Numbered from the stretch's first letter, positions 9,545 through 19,870 are shown. The stretch: 61,948 nt of DNA from Treponema sp. (GCA_031256195.1 JAIRRB010000030.1:1-61948); one strand, 5' to 3'. The notes: generated by a model not told the origin, from the sequence alone. Translations and numbers: made by a program.

Positions 9545-10005
9545 TTTGACTTTTTCCTGTCCGCCGCCACGCCGGTTATCAAAATGGCAAGGCCGCACAG
9601 GTAATATACCGCCACCCCCAGCATGATAATCGCCAGCGGAATCGATGCGAAAATTCTCCCGCCCAGGGGAAGCAATTCGTAAGCCTGAGTTTGCCGGTTC
9701 AGGGCATAATACAGATTCCTGAAAAATATTTCATCGGAAAACAGGAGCCGCAAATACCATGTAGCGGCAAACGCCGTCATGAGATTCATCAGTATGGCGA
9801 AAATTTTCGCCCAGGGATTGTCTTTCATTCTGGTAACGGCGAACAATGTCACCAAACTGAAAATGATAAACGCAAAGAGAAATATTCCCGTTGTTTCTAC
9901 CGCTGAAAGGCGGGTCATTTTTATGGTAAGCTGCGACAGGGCCAGCTCGACGATGGCCATAAGCGATGCGATCCAGGCGATAACCTGCAGTATTTTGTTT
10001 CTCAT
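9541..10005 (-). CDS. Small multi-TM membrane protein
   Basis: MRNKILQVIAWIASLMAIVELALSQL... four hydrophobic segments; overlaps neighbours. Confidence 0.7.
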   Translation of the reverse strand: MRNKILQVIAWIASLMAIVELALSQLTIKMTRLSAVETTGIFLFAFIIFSLVTLFAVTRMKDNPWAKIFAILMNLMTAFAATWYLRLLFSDEIFFRNLYYALNRQTQAYELLPLGGRIFASIPLAIIMLGVAVYYLCGLAILITGVAADRKKSN

Positions 10006-11105
10006 GTTAACTCTGCCCCCAGGCGCAATCCGGTTTTTTCATCAAACAAATGCGCTCTATTTATGTTAAAAACCGCCTCAAGCCGCTGTCCCGGACGGAT
10101 TTCCTCGCGGGCGGGAATTCTGCCGGTTATCATGTAGCCTCCCACATTAAGGCTCGCATTGTATTCCGCGCCGAGCAGTTCCAGGTTTTCTACCGTTGCG
10201 CTGAAAAGATGCTCATCATTCGCCTTCTGTTCCCCCGGCTGCAGGATGCGGATATTTTCGGGCCTTAATCCCATGACAATATCAGTAACGGCAATATCCT
10301 GCGGCAGCATACAGTGCATGACCGGCTTCTTATCGTTATCAAGGCCGGTAAATGTATTCCCTTCAACATAACCGTGTATCAGGTTAATGGGCGGCATCCC
10401 GATAAAAGAAGCGGTAAAAATATTTGCGGGGGAATGATAAATTTCATAGGGAGCGCCAATCTGCTGGATACGCCCCTCGTTCATGACCACAATTTTGGTT
10501 GCCAGAGTCATGGCCTCGGTCTGATCATGGGTAACATACACCGTTGTAGACTTGAATGTATGGTGCAGCAGGGCGAGTTCCCTTCTGGTTTGCTGGCGGA
10601 GCTGGGCATCAAGATTGGAAAGCGGTTCATCCATCAGGAGTATCCTGGCGTGCTTCGCAAGCGAGCGGCCCATTGCAACCCGCTGCCGCTGTCCGCCGGA
10701 CAGGGCTTTGGGAAACCGGTTCAAATATTCACGAAGTTCGACAACTTCGGAAATCCTCATCACCCGTTCGTGAATCTCCTGTGCAGGATCCCCCCGAACC
10801 TTCAGACTGAAACCGATGTTCTGGTATACGGTCATGTTGCCGTACAGGGCATAGTCCTGAAAAACCATCGCCATCTCGCGGTCCGAAGGGGCTAAATCGT
10901 TGATCCAGTCCCTGCGCAAAAACATATTACCCGACGTAATTCCCTCAAGACCGGCAATCATGCGCAGAACGGTTGATTTTCCGCAGCCGGAAGGACCAAC
11001 CAAAACAATGAAATCCCCTTCTTCCACTTCCAGGCTGAAATCAAAAACCGCCTGCACCGATCCGGGATAAATTTTGTTAATATTTTCCAGGCTGAGGTAT
11101 GTCAT
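10002..11105 (-). CDS. Carbohydrate ABC transporter ATPase (MsmK/UgpC type)
   Basis: LVGPSGCGKSTVLRMIAG Walker A, LSGGQRQRVAMGRSL signature, ILLMDEPLSNLDAQLR Walker B. ATG at 11105 (MTYLSLENINKIY) preferred to 11141. Confidence 0.95.
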   Translation of the reverse strand: MTYLSLENINKIYPGSVQAVFDFSLEVEEGDFIVLVGPSGCGKSTVLRMIAGLEGITSGNMFLRRDWINDLAPSDREMAMVFQDYALYGNMTVYQNIGFSLKVRGDPAQEIHERVMRISEVVELREYLNRFPKALSGGQRQRVAMGRSLAKHARILLMDEPLSNLDAQLRQQTRRELALLHHTFKSTTVYVTHDQTEAMTLATKIVVMNEGRIQQIGAPYEIYHSPANIFTASFIGMPPINLIHGYVEGNTFTGLDNDKKPVMHCMLPQDIAVTDIVMGLRPENIRILQPGEQKANDEHLFSATVENLELLGAEYNASLNVGGYMITGRIPAREEIRPGQRLEAVFNINRAHLFDEKTGLRLGAELT

Positions 11106-11581
11106 TGCAGTTCCTTTTTTGCCCTGCGGTAATTTCCGCATTTTACCAGCGACCAGAGGGAAGCGGCAATCAGCAGAAAACCGGCGGCTTCAAGCGGGGC
11201 CACGACATTTATCGCGGTCATTCTTCCCCCCTGCAGGGCGGCGGGTATCAAAAAATAACGTAGGCATTGAAAAACGCCTATTCCCAAAGCGGCCCATGAC
11301 CAGCCCATATTGTAGCGTTTCATCTCGGAGGCGGCGATAAACGCCAAAAACGAAAGCAAAATATTCAGCAGTATAATTTCCATTACCCTGATTCCCGCGG
11401 CGGCTACATCAATTCCGTTCAGGGTAAAAATAACCTGCCAGGTATTAAAAAGCAAAAACAACATGGCAAGCATGGACGGTATTACATTCGCCTGATACAA
11501 AAGCACTTCATTTTTTTTCATGCGCAGTCCCCTTGTCCGAAATGGTTTCCCGTACGGTAAAGGCGTTTCGCGTAACAACAA
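11102..11581 (-). CDS. Small multi-TM membrane protein
   Basis: Hydrophobic segments; ATGA overlap with ATPase gene. Start probably 11521 (MKKNEVLLYQ) rather than 11581. Confidence 0.65.
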   Translation of the reverse strand: MLLRETPLPYGKPFRTRGLRMKKNEVLLYQANVIPSMLAMLFLLFNTWQVIFTLNGIDVAAAGIRVMEIILLNILLSFLAFIAASEMKRYNMGWSWAALGIGVFQCLRYFLIPAALQGGRMTAINVVAPLEAAGFLLIAASLWSLVKCGNYRRAKKELQ

Positions 11582-12068
11582 CCGCCATAAACAGGGAAGA
11601 AAACAGCAGCAGGGCGTATCCGCCCAGCCCCAAATCGTAGGTAAACGTTGAAAATCGGTATTGAATCGCGCCGCGTTCTATATAGCGGTTAAGTGAACGT
11701 AAATCCAGTCCGGTATATTGGTGACGGGCTTCCGCCAGCAGGGCCAGAGAACTGGCGCCGCACAAAAGGCTTGCCGCGCCCATAATGAGTACCAGGAGCA
11801 CGGTGAACTTTCCGGCGGGATGTTTGCCCAGTTCCAGCAGGAACAGGACAGAGGCAAAAATAATGATCAACACGGCTTTCCAGAGCAGACCCGTATTGAT
11901 TCCCTGCATTTCCCGGTAAAAATCCACCAACACTTTGCTGCCGTACGCGTAAAAAAGGTATACGTCAGTGATAAAGCCCAGCGCATAGACCAGCAACGCA
12001 ACCCCGCAAGCCAGAAAGAGAAACAGACTGATACGCTGAATGGTAAGCCACCCTGGACGCTGCGCCAT
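11508..12068 (-). CDS. Small multi-TM membrane protein
   Basis: MAQRPGWLTIQRISLFLFLACGVALLVYALGF... multiple hydrophobic segments. Confidence 0.7.
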   Translation of the reverse strand: MAQRPGWLTIQRISLFLFLACGVALLVYALGFITDVYLFYAYGSKVLVDFYREMQGINTGLLWKAVLIIIFASVLFLLELGKHPAGKFTVLLVLIMGAASLLCGASSLALLAEARHQYTGLDLRSLNRYIERGAIQYRFSTFTYDLGLGGYALLLFSSLFMAVVVTRNAFTVRETISDKGTAHEKK

Positions 12069-12070
12069 AG

Positions 12071-14047
12071 CTACTCCTGCCCTGATACCAGAGCATAAGC
12101 GTCCCGGTAGGCTTCTATGTAATCGCCGATCTTGCCGCTCGCATAAGCATCCCTGATTTGGGCGATACTGGTCGTATTGGTAGTGATATAGCTGAAAATC
12201 ATATCCGCCTGGGTACTGCCGATATTGGTATCCATCAACTGCCGCTGTAATTGCTCTGTCAGGGAAAATACCGGCGGAACCAGGCTAAAATAAGGCGATG
12301 AAGTTTTGTTATACGAACAGGACAATACTTTCGCGTTCTCGTACAGTTCCCATGTCCGCTCCCCGTAAACCGAAGTAAACTGCTGTTCAAAACCGATGGA
12401 TTTTTCATAACCGATGGGGAAATTAAATCCCAGAAAATTCCGCGAAAACAGGGCTCCGTCTCCGTTGGAATAGGCCGCCGACTGTTCGTTAAACCATGCG
12501 TTCATTTTGGGGTAGGCGATACCGCCTGAACCAATGTACTTTTCATTATCAATCATATCCGGCATACCGAAATTTTGCGCGGTGGAACCTTCTTCCGTGA
12601 ACATAAAGTCAAATAGTTTAAGGCACTGTTTCAGTTTTTCGCCGCCGGTTACCGAGGAAATGGCCCAGCCGTCATTTTTAATGACGCGGGTATTTTCGAT
12701 AAAACGCACAAAGCCATCCGCCACACCGGGAATCCGGGTCAGCGGCGGCAGGATTCCCGCAACATCGCTCTGGACTCTCCCGCCGCCGAGTGAAACACTG
12801 GTGGTAGAGGGAATAAAATCGAAGGTCATAAAACCAAACTTGTTATGCCCCGCGCGTAAATCGCCGCCAAAATAGATATTCCTGAAATTGTCTTTCAGGG
12901 AAAGCGTGGTAAAATCCGGCGCGATAAGCCCTTCGGCATAAAATGATTTCAGCAGGGGCAGGATATTGTCCAGAAGATTATCCTCGCTGTATGAATATTG
13001 CAGGACTCCGTTTTTGTCCAGATAAAATTTGGCTTCGTAAGAATCGGAACCGAAAATGCGCTGACCGCTGAAATAGTTCGCCAGACGTAAAAGGTCATCG
13101 CGGTACATGCTCTGCCTGAAAAAATAGGGAACAATATCGGCGCCGGGAACAACCGCGCCCGTTACCAGTTTTGAAAGCGTGTTGGGCGCAAGCCGTATAA
13201 CCCGCCACAGGGCCGCCAGTTCGTCAATGTCGTAGCGGGCCGTGCTTCCCAGATAGAGTTCAGACGGTTTATCCAAATCCGGATAGGTATCCTTTATGTA
13301 CTCAAGCAGCGTTTCCAGCGCGGCGCTGAAATTCAAAACACCGTTAGGCGCAGCGTTATTCTGCAGGGCAATGACATTCGCGCCGTGACGGGCATTGCCG
13401 CCCAGCCAGTAACCGGGGTATGCCGTATTCAGGGTGACAGTCTCCCGCTCATGCCTTATTGTTCCGTCCAGAAGGGCGCCAACCCATGACTGGCGGCACA
13501 AAAAAGCCCGCGCAAAGTAACCGATTTCCGCAATATAGGGCAGAAAATAAATCCCCCCGTCATAGGCGGTAATCGCTTCCCTGATGTTGCCGTTTTTTTC
13601 CAGATAACGTTTGAAATTCGGCATATCATTAACATATTTTCCCAAATCAAGAAAATATCCCTGCGTACCGTAATTCATCAAATCTTCGGCAACGCTGTTC
13701 CCCCCGTAAATATTGGCATCCTTGAATCCGGTAGCCGATTGGGTCTGGATAATTTCATTTGATTTTGACTGGGTGGTAACATCTTCCAGTTCCAGCGCCA
13801 GCTTTTTTTCCACCCACTGCCAAAAAGGTTTAAGGTCTCCGGTTTTTATGACCGTTCCGTCAGGCATGGTCAAAGGAGACGAATGGGTATACTTAAAGAA
13901 TCTGTTCTCCGCTACATAGTTGATCTTGATTTTTCCTGCATTGTCAGGCCCGCCAAACAGGGAAGCGATTCTTTCCGCGTCCTTTTTCCCGCCGCAGGAT
14001 ACCAGCGCGATACATGCCCATACGGCGCACCATACAATTTTTTTCAT
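12071..14047 (-). CDS. Extracellular sugar-binding lipoprotein of ABC transporter
   Basis: MKKIVWCAVWACIALVSCGGKKDAE lipobox; large extracellular protein directly upstream-adjacent to two permease genes. Confidence 0.85.
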   Translation of the reverse strand: MKKIVWCAVWACIALVSCGGKKDAERIASLFGGPDNAGKIKINYVAENRFFKYTHSSPLTMPDGTVIKTGDLKPFWQWVEKKLALELEDVTTQSKSNEIIQTQSATGFKDANIYGGNSVAEDLMNYGTQGYFLDLGKYVNDMPNFKRYLEKNGNIREAITAYDGGIYFLPYIAEIGYFARAFLCRQSWVGALLDGTIRHERETVTLNTAYPGYWLGGNARHGANVIALQNNAAPNGVLNFSAALETLLEYIKDTYPDLDKPSELYLGSTARYDIDELAALWRVIRLAPNTLSKLVTGAVVPGADIVPYFFRQSMYRDDLLRLANYFSGQRIFGSDSYEAKFYLDKNGVLQYSYSEDNLLDNILPLLKSFYAEGLIAPDFTTLSLKDNFRNIYFGGDLRAGHNKFGFMTFDFIPSTTSVSLGGGRVQSDVAGILPPLTRIPGVADGFVRFIENTRVIKNDGWAISSVTGGEKLKQCLKLFDFMFTEEGSTAQNFGMPDMIDNEKYIGSGGIAYPKMNAWFNEQSAAYSNGDGALFSRNFLGFNFPIGYEKSIGFEQQFTSVYGERTWELYENAKVLSCSYNKTSSPYFSLVPPVFSLTEQLQRQLMDTNIGSTQADMIFSYITTNTTSIAQIRDAYASGKIGDYIEAYRDAYALVSGQE

Positions 14048-14056
14048 AACAACCTC

Positions 14057-14923
14057 CTAACCTTTTACCCCGCCCAGGTTGGTTCCCCGCGCGAAATATT
14101 TTTGTATAAACGGATAAATAATCAATACCGGAATTATTGAACAAACCAGTATGGCAAACATATACGAATCGGTGGCAAACGGCAGTTCCAAGGGAGAATT
14201 GTCGGCAAACTGGGAGTAATACTCTATCAGCCGCCGCATCGCAACCTGAAGAGGAGCGTCCGCTTCATCCCGCAGGAGGAGGTTGGCCCAAAAGTAGCCG
14301 TTCCAGCGGTTGGTAGCGTAAAACAGCGCCACCGTAATCAGGGAAGCGGTTGACATGGGAATATAAATTTTGAAAAAAACCTGAAATTCATTGGCCCCGT
14401 CAATCGTTGCCGCTTCGTCAACTTCGGCGGGAATGGTTTCAAAATAACTGCGCAAAAGAATTATGTTGAAGGCCTGCACCCCAAAGGCAAATACAAAACC
14501 CCAGCGGTTATTGACGCCCATGTTGTAATAGTTCAGATAGGTGGGAATCATCCCCGCGCTGAACCACATGGTAAATACAATGAACAGGTTGAACTGGCGG
14601 CGGAACAGGAGTTTCTTTTTTGAGAGGGCATAAGCGCCGCAGGCTGAAATCAGCATACTCCAGCCGGTTCCAAAAGTCGTATAAAACAGCGTGTTGATAT
14701 AGGAAAGCCAGAACGTTTTATTGTTCAAAAGATATTTGTATACTTCAAAATTCACGTCACGGGGAAACAAAACCACTTCGCCGAATTCATAGGCCATCTT
14801 GCCGCTTATTGAAGCGGAAAACGCATATACAACCGGATATAACGCTATCAGGGAAAAAATGCCCGTTAAGATGTACGCAACTGTCTTAAAGGCGATTTCA
14901 CTTGAATTAAGCCGTTCCGTCAT
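14057..14923 (-). CDS. Sugar ABC transporter permease (LplC/YtcP type)
   Basis: EAATIDGANEFQVFFKIYIPMSTASLITVALFYATNRWNGYFWANL EAA-loop motif. Confidence 0.92.
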   Translation of the reverse strand: MTERLNSSEIAFKTVAYILTGIFSLIALYPVVYAFSASISGKMAYEFGEVVLFPRDVNFEVYKYLLNNKTFWLSYINTLFYTTFGTGWSMLISACGAYALSKKKLLFRRQFNLFIVFTMWFSAGMIPTYLNYYNMGVNNRWGFVFAFGVQAFNIILLRSYFETIPAEVDEAATIDGANEFQVFFKIYIPMSTASLITVALFYATNRWNGYFWANLLLRDEADAPLQVAMRRLIEYYSQFADNSPLELPFATDSYMFAILVCSIIPVLIIYPFIQKYFARGTNLGGVKG

Positions 14924-14932
14924 TCATGCACC

Positions 14933-15928
14933 CTACCACAAAGAGGTCGATGAGACCCGGCGGCTGACATAATTTGCGCCGATTACCAGAAAAAAACCGA
15001 TTACCGAATTAAACATATCGATAGCCGAACCCATGCCGGTATTGCTCTGGTTTCCCACGAACAAGGCCAGCCTATACGCCAGTGTGCTTAATACATCGCC
15101 TGAAGCGTAGGTTGAAATATTGTATAAAAGGATTACCCGCTCATACCCGACCGACAGCATATGACCTATTCTCATAATGATCATAATGGTAAGGGTAATG
15201 GATATTCCCGGTAATGTCACATAACGGAGTTCCTGAATTTTATTGCCCCCGTCCACCCGCAGCGCCTCATAAAGGGATGGTGATACCCCCATTATGGCGG
15301 CAAAAAACACAATGGAACTGTAGCCCGCCTCTTTCCAGATGCCGGTAATGCAGAACAGGGGCCTGAAATAACGGGCGGTTTCCAGAATCTTTCCGTCCGG
15401 CGTAAAACCGAGGTCAAGCATGGTGCGGGCAATAATGCCGGTGGAAAGGGAAGATTCCTTAAGGAGCATTAACGCCAAACCGGTGATGGTCACCTCGGAC
15501 AGAAAATAGGGAAGGTAGGTAAGGGTCTGAACCAGTTTCCGGTAGCGATCATGGACAATTTCGCTGAACAGAATCGCCAGAATTATCGGAATGGGAAAGG
15601 CAAAGATAAGCCCGTACAGGCTGATCATAAAGGTATTTCTGAAAGCGCCCCAAAATTCCCGTTTGAACGTAGCGTCAAACATCAGCTTGGCAAAATTATA
15701 GAAACCGGCAAAATCGCTGCCCAGTATGCCCCGGTCCGGCTTGTAGTCCTTAAAGGCCACCAAAAGCCCGCCCATCGGCTTGTATACAAACAGGAGATAC
15801 CACACCAGCATGGGCGCCAGCAGGCAGTACAGCCGCCAGTCGCGGCGAAAACCTTCAAAATTTTTCCTGCATGAATCCACAAATGCGTCCGGATTCCCGA
15901 TAAGCCGCCGTGTTGATTCCGCCGCCAT
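14933..15928 (-). CDS. Sugar ABC transporter permease (LplB type)
   Basis: LLAPMLVWYLLFVYKPMGGLLVAFKDYKP; LYEALRVDGGNKIQELRYVTLPGI. Confidence 0.93.
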   Translation of the reverse strand: MAAESTRRLIGNPDAFVDSCRKNFEGFRRDWRLYCLLAPMLVWYLLFVYKPMGGLLVAFKDYKPDRGILGSDFAGFYNFAKLMFDATFKREFWGAFRNTFMISLYGLIFAFPIPIILAILFSEIVHDRYRKLVQTLTYLPYFLSEVTITGLALMLLKESSLSTGIIARTMLDLGFTPDGKILETARYFRPLFCITGIWKEAGYSSIVFFAAIMGVSPSLYEALRVDGGNKIQELRYVTLPGISITLTIMIIMRIGHMLSVGYERVILLYNISTYASGDVLSTLAYRLALFVGNQSNTGMGSAIDMFNSVIGFFLVIGANYVSRRVSSTSLW

Positions 15929-15937
15929 AAACTTCTC

Positions 15938-16600
15938 CTAAAAACCCAAATCTTCGTTTACCAGAATTATAGTATATTTTCCGGCAAATTTCCGTGTGTT
16001 AAATGTAACTAAAAGATGGTTACACATCCGCTGGGGGTCATTGCACTCAAGGCCGTTTTTCTCCGCGCAGATTCCCGTTTCGGCGCAATAGGTTTTATGC
16101 TGGTTGCGCCTGCAGTTCATGGGAGCGATGGAATGCACACGGCTGACTGCCTCTTCCAGGGTATCGGTGATTTTATTGACTCCCGCAACCACGACAATGT
16201 ACCGGGGGCCGTAAGCCATCGCCGCAACCCTGCTGCCGGAACAGTCAAGGTTTACCATTTCCCCGTTCATGGTTAATGCGTTTGCGCCGGTTAAAAAATA
16301 ATCCGCCATCAGGCTGTCCCGGCATATTTCAAAATGATCCCCCCCGTTATAGCGGTCAAAAAACTGATAGTCCCCGCTGCGCAGCGCCGGCAGTACATCC
16401 ATTGCCGCAAGAGTTTCACTGCCCCCCAGCCCTATGGAAACATTTTTGGGAATAACCGTTTCAAATAACAATTTGCGCGCATCTTCGCGGGTTTCCGCGT
16501 AATGAGCCTTCCAGCCCTTTTCGGTAAAAATTTTTACAGCCTGTTTGCAGCGCTGTTCTCCAAACCATTTCCGGTATTTGTTTTCCATACTGCTTCCCAA
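15938..16600 (-). CDS. LUD-domain (LutC/YkgG-like, DUF162) protein
   Basis: VSIGLGGSETLAAMDVLPAL, YFLTGANALTMNGEMVNLDCSGSRVAAMAYGP, VVVAGVNKIT. Confidence 0.88.
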   Translation of the reverse strand: MGSSMENKYRKWFGEQRCKQAVKIFTEKGWKAHYAETREDARKLLFETVIPKNVSIGLGGSETLAAMDVLPALRSGDYQFFDRYNGGDHFEICRDSLMADYFLTGANALTMNGEMVNLDCSGSRVAAMAYGPRYIVVVAGVNKITDTLEEAVSRVHSIAPMNCRRNQHKTYCAETGICAEKNGLECNDPQRMCNHLLVTFNTRKFAGKYTIILVNEDLGF

Positions 16601-17725
16601 TTACCAAATTTGCAAATCCCGGCCGCAAAGCCGGTTCAGCGCTTCCAGAAAAAAATAATCCCCGTATATCAGGGGAACGTGGCGTTCTTCGGTTTTCCCG
16701 TGATATTGGGCGGTTGCCATTTTTATGATTCCGTCTGTTGAGGAATCCCAATCACCGTGGGCCGCTTCCAGCGCCTGCACTATTTTGAGAGCGGTTTCGC
16801 CGTACCCCGCGCTCCCGTCAATCTCATGCAGCGCCAGAAGTCCGCAGGCGGCGATAGCCCCCGCGGAAGTGTCGATGAGCCGCGGTTCATCGGGGGCGCG
16901 AAAATCCACCGGCGGCACATATGCGTAACGCGCAATTTCATCGCAAAAATACCGCGCAATGCGTGCGGCCGCTTCCCGATAGCGTATTTCGCCGGTATGA
17001 CAGTAACTTATCGTAAAACCGTACAGGGCCCAGGCCTGACCTCGCGTCCATGAAGAGCCTGATGCATAGCCCTGCCCTGCCGGAATTTCCAAAAGCGTTC
17101 CGCTCTGCGGGTCCAGCACGGCGATATGAGCGCAGGAACCGTCTTCCCTTAGCAAAAATTTAAGCGCGGTATCGGCATGATCCATAGCGATAAATTTGAA
17201 CCGGGGGTCTTCGCTCTCCGCCGCCGCCCAGTACAAAAGGGAAAGATTCATCATGCAGTCAATAATAATCCAGCCGGTGCAGTCGCGGTTCCAGGCGCGA
17301 ATAAAACGCCCCCGCGGATTGTAGCGGCCCGCCAGAAGATTTACCGCATGGAGGGCGCGCCTGCGGGCGTCTTTGTCTGAAGTAAGCCGCCAGTCCAAAA
17401 CCGAAGCGAGCATCCACATAAAACCAACATCGTGGTGAAGCCCTTCAAAGCCCGCCAATGCCGCATCCAGCCGTTCTTCAATGGCGCGGGCGGTTTTCAG
17501 ATAACGGTCTTCCCCGCCGGCATGGTACATAATCCACAGCATACCCGGCCAGAAACCGTTGGTCCACCAGTAAATGTTATCGGTCATTTTATCCGTATAA
17601 CGCCCGTTTATCGCGGCGTAGGGCGCGCAGACTCCCAGTCGCCCGCACTGTGCGGACATTTTAATTTCAATTTTACGCCATATCTGCTGCGCCCAATCCT
17701 GCGCTTCATGCGGGACAGTAATCAT
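16601..17725 (-). CDS. GH88/GH105-like unsaturated glucuronyl hydrolase
   Basis: TDNIYWWTNGFWPGMLWIMYHAGGEDRYL, HHDVGFMWMLASV, SGSSWTRGQAWALYGF, DTSAGAIAACGLLAL. Confidence 0.88.
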   Translation of the reverse strand: MITVPHEAQDWAQQIWRKIEIKMSAQCGRLGVCAPYAAINGRYTDKMTDNIYWWTNGFWPGMLWIMYHAGGEDRYLKTARAIEERLDAALAGFEGLHHDVGFMWMLASVLDWRLTSDKDARRRALHAVNLLAGRYNPRGRFIRAWNRDCTGWIIIDCMMNLSLLYWAAAESEDPRFKFIAMDHADTALKFLLREDGSCAHIAVLDPQSGTLLEIPAGQGYASGSSWTRGQAWALYGFTISYCHTGEIRYREAAARIARYFCDEIARYAYVPPVDFRAPDEPRLIDTSAGAIAACGLLALHEIDGSAGYGETALKIVQALEAAHGDWDSSTDGIIKMATAQYHGKTEERHVPLIYGDYFFLEALNRLCGRDLQIW

Positions 17726-17772
17726 ACGGCCTCTCCCCACATCATTTTTCCCTCCCAATGGGCGCTTATTTT

Positions 17773-17788
17773 GTTCGGATATGCGTAC
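17773..17788. promoter_or_regulatory. Operator-like palindrome GTTCGGATATGCGTAC upstream of GH88 operon
   Basis: Matches 16-bp palindrome GTTCGTATATACGAAC at 26440 at 12 of 16 positions, including the ATAT core; about 50 bp upstream of GH88 start. Confidence 0.55.
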
Positions 17789-17908
17789 ATTTATACATGG
17801 ACTATACGGTAAAACACATAGTCACCATCAATAAAACGATTATATCAGTTTCTTTTTATACTTGTCAAGAGTTTTTTTGTATGTACCGGAGAAATGACCT
17901 CGTTTGTT

Positions 17909-17924
17909 GTTCGCAATCACGAAC
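17909..17924. promoter_or_regulatory. Operator-like site GTTCGCAATCACGAAC
   Basis: Same GTTCG/CGAAC arms and spacing as 26440 site; in the same intergenic region as 17773. Confidence 0.45.
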
Positions 17925-17933
17925 AATTATCCG

Positions 17934-19793
17934 TCACCGTAACCGCACTATCTCAAAATCCGCATACAGCGCCGTCTCATCCTTGAGACCCGGTATCGCG
18001 TTTGCGGCGGGCGGCTCGGTATTGTCCCCCGGACTGCTGCCCGAAAATATTCTGCGGTACAGGCCGTACTTGGGACGGCCGTGGGTATTGCCTGCCCTCC
18101 ATGTTTGAATGGCATTTGCCGCGGCGGTATAGTTCATCAGCATCTGTCCGTTATCAATGCGGGTAATCTTTATACTGTAGGAAGCCTGCGCCGCATTGGA
18201 TGAATAGCAAACAGTTTCTTCGCACTGAACCCATTGGCCCAGATACGGAGCCAGAGAATTACTGGCATTCTCCCAATACGTTGGGCTGCTGCTGCCAGGA
18301 GCGTAATAGGTGAGCTGCAACCGTTTATTGCCGCTAACATCACGCGCAGTCAGGGCGACAACCGGCTGGGCAGCGTCCCCGCCTTCGTTCTTTATCTGGT
18401 GTATGTGGGTAAAGTCCGTTGATACCGCAAAATCCGCGGGCAGTCTAAACTTCCAGCGGTAGATAAAACTCCGGCCTTCATTCGCGTTGTCCAACGCGCA
18501 GTAATCGCGGCCCGGATTGCCGTTTGCATGATTCACTTTTATTTCCACCCGCTGCCGCGTCCAGTCTCCGGTAGCGTTCCGGTCATTATCGCGGTGCATG
18601 ATAAAGGCAAAAACATTTTTCCCCAGCGCCGCATCATACTGCTGGACAATGTGGGGGCCGAAACTTTCATCTCCGCCGCCTGACTGATCCGGCGATTCAT
18701 AGTCAAAACCCTTTGATTGAATCACCGGATAAGCGCTGCCCGAAGCATCTGCCGCCTCCAGCAGCAACGCAAAATCTTTATAGTCAAAGGTATACGTTTT
18801 GTTGAGCGCTTGGTCTTTTACCATCTCTATCGCATAACTGCGCCGTGCGCTTGACCTCAGTGAAGAATTTCCCCACTGTATTTCCATGTTGAACTCAACG
18901 GTCCATGAACCGGCGGCAAGAATAACCGTATCACTGGGCGCGCCGGTCAGCGGCAGAATGCGCGGATCATAACCATGCGCGGCGGTTTCAGTTGTATCCC
19001 TAATCCTCATTTCCGCTGTGGTAACTCTCGCGGCGGACACTCCGCCGGGAAAATTAACGGTCCAGGAAAATGTCCCTGTACCGGAAAGCACAACCGGCTC
19101 AAGCGTTACATTGGTTTGCTGGTCTTTTTCCACCCGAATTCCTGTTTTTGAAGCATTGGCAATGGCAACGCCATCCTGCCTGACCGAAAGAACTATGTCC
19201 CACACACCGGCTGTCAGGGTAAAGCTGCCGCCGCCGCCTGCATCAAGATTTTTATCGAGCGCCTCACCGCCGCATGAAAGCGTCAGCGCATACACAGCCC
19301 CGTTGGGAAACGAACCGGCATTAGTAACCGTTATCGAAAGAATCCCCTCTTCCACTGCCGGTTCAGGGTCGCCGTTGTCATCAGGGTCGTCGGGGTCGTC
19401 GGGATCGCCGCCTTCGGAAAGCAATTTTAATTCTATGGTAACCTTTGCTGTTTTTCCCGCAACTATTTCCACATTTTTAACGTTTTCGGCGGCTATTACT
19501 TCATCGCCGTCAATTGCATTTAACGCGATGTTCCACAACCCCGCAGGCAGTTCGACAGTGTGAATACGGGAACCGTCCCAGCTTACTGTCCGCTCAGGTT
19601 TCGTACGGGAACTTATCACCGCTTCATAACGCATATCAGAATAACCGGACAGGGCCGCCACGGTTATCCGCAGCGAACCCGATTCTTCCCCCCGGTTGGG
19701 CTCAATATTCTGACATATTGTCAATGTGGTAAATAAGACCGCCGCACATAAAATTGTTACACAACATTTACCGGTATTCTTGAATATGTTCAT
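17934..19793 (-). CDS. Lyase-like (jelly-roll) lipoprotein, candidate polysaccharide lyase, paralogue of 27751-29352
   Basis: IYRWKFRLPADFAVSTDFTHIHQIKNEGGDAAQPVVALTARD. Start at MNIFKNTGKCCVTIL (19793) rather than 19877. Confidence 0.6.
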   Translation of the reverse strand: MNIFKNTGKCCVTILCAAVLFTTLTICQNIEPNRGEESGSLRITVAALSGYSDMRYEAVISSRTKPERTVSWDGSRIHTVELPAGLWNIALNAIDGDEVIAAENVKNVEIVAGKTAKVTIELKLLSEGGDPDDPDDPDDNGDPEPAVEEGILSITVTNAGSFPNGAVYALTLSCGGEALDKNLDAGGGGSFTLTAGVWDIVLSVRQDGVAIANASKTGIRVEKDQQTNVTLEPVVLSGTGTFSWTVNFPGGVSAARVTTAEMRIRDTTETAAHGYDPRILPLTGAPSDTVILAAGSWTVEFNMEIQWGNSSLRSSARRSYAIEMVKDQALNKTYTFDYKDFALLLEAADASGSAYPVIQSKGFDYESPDQSGGGDESFGPHIVQQYDAALGKNVFAFIMHRDNDRNATGDWTRQRVEIKVNHANGNPGRDYCALDNANEGRSFIYRWKFRLPADFAVSTDFTHIHQIKNEGGDAAQPVVALTARDVSGNKRLQLTYYAPGSSSPTYWENASNSLAPYLGQWVQCEETVCYSSNAAQASYSIKITRIDNGQMLMNYTAAANAIQTWRAGNTHGRPKYGLYRRIFSGSSPGDNTEPPAANAIPGLKDETALYADFEIVRLR

Positions 19794-19870
19794 AATACCT
19801 CGTGTTAATTGTAGCATATTTTCCGGGCATCTACTATGGCCTCTTGCCCGATTTTGCACTTTGAAATATA

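Noticed and set aside
19360-19420. tcg/gtc trinucleotide-rich tract as a regulatory repeat
   Set aside because: Encodes an Asp/Pro/Gly linker (GGDPDDPDDPDDNGDPEP) between Ig-like domains; ordinary low-complexity coding DNA.
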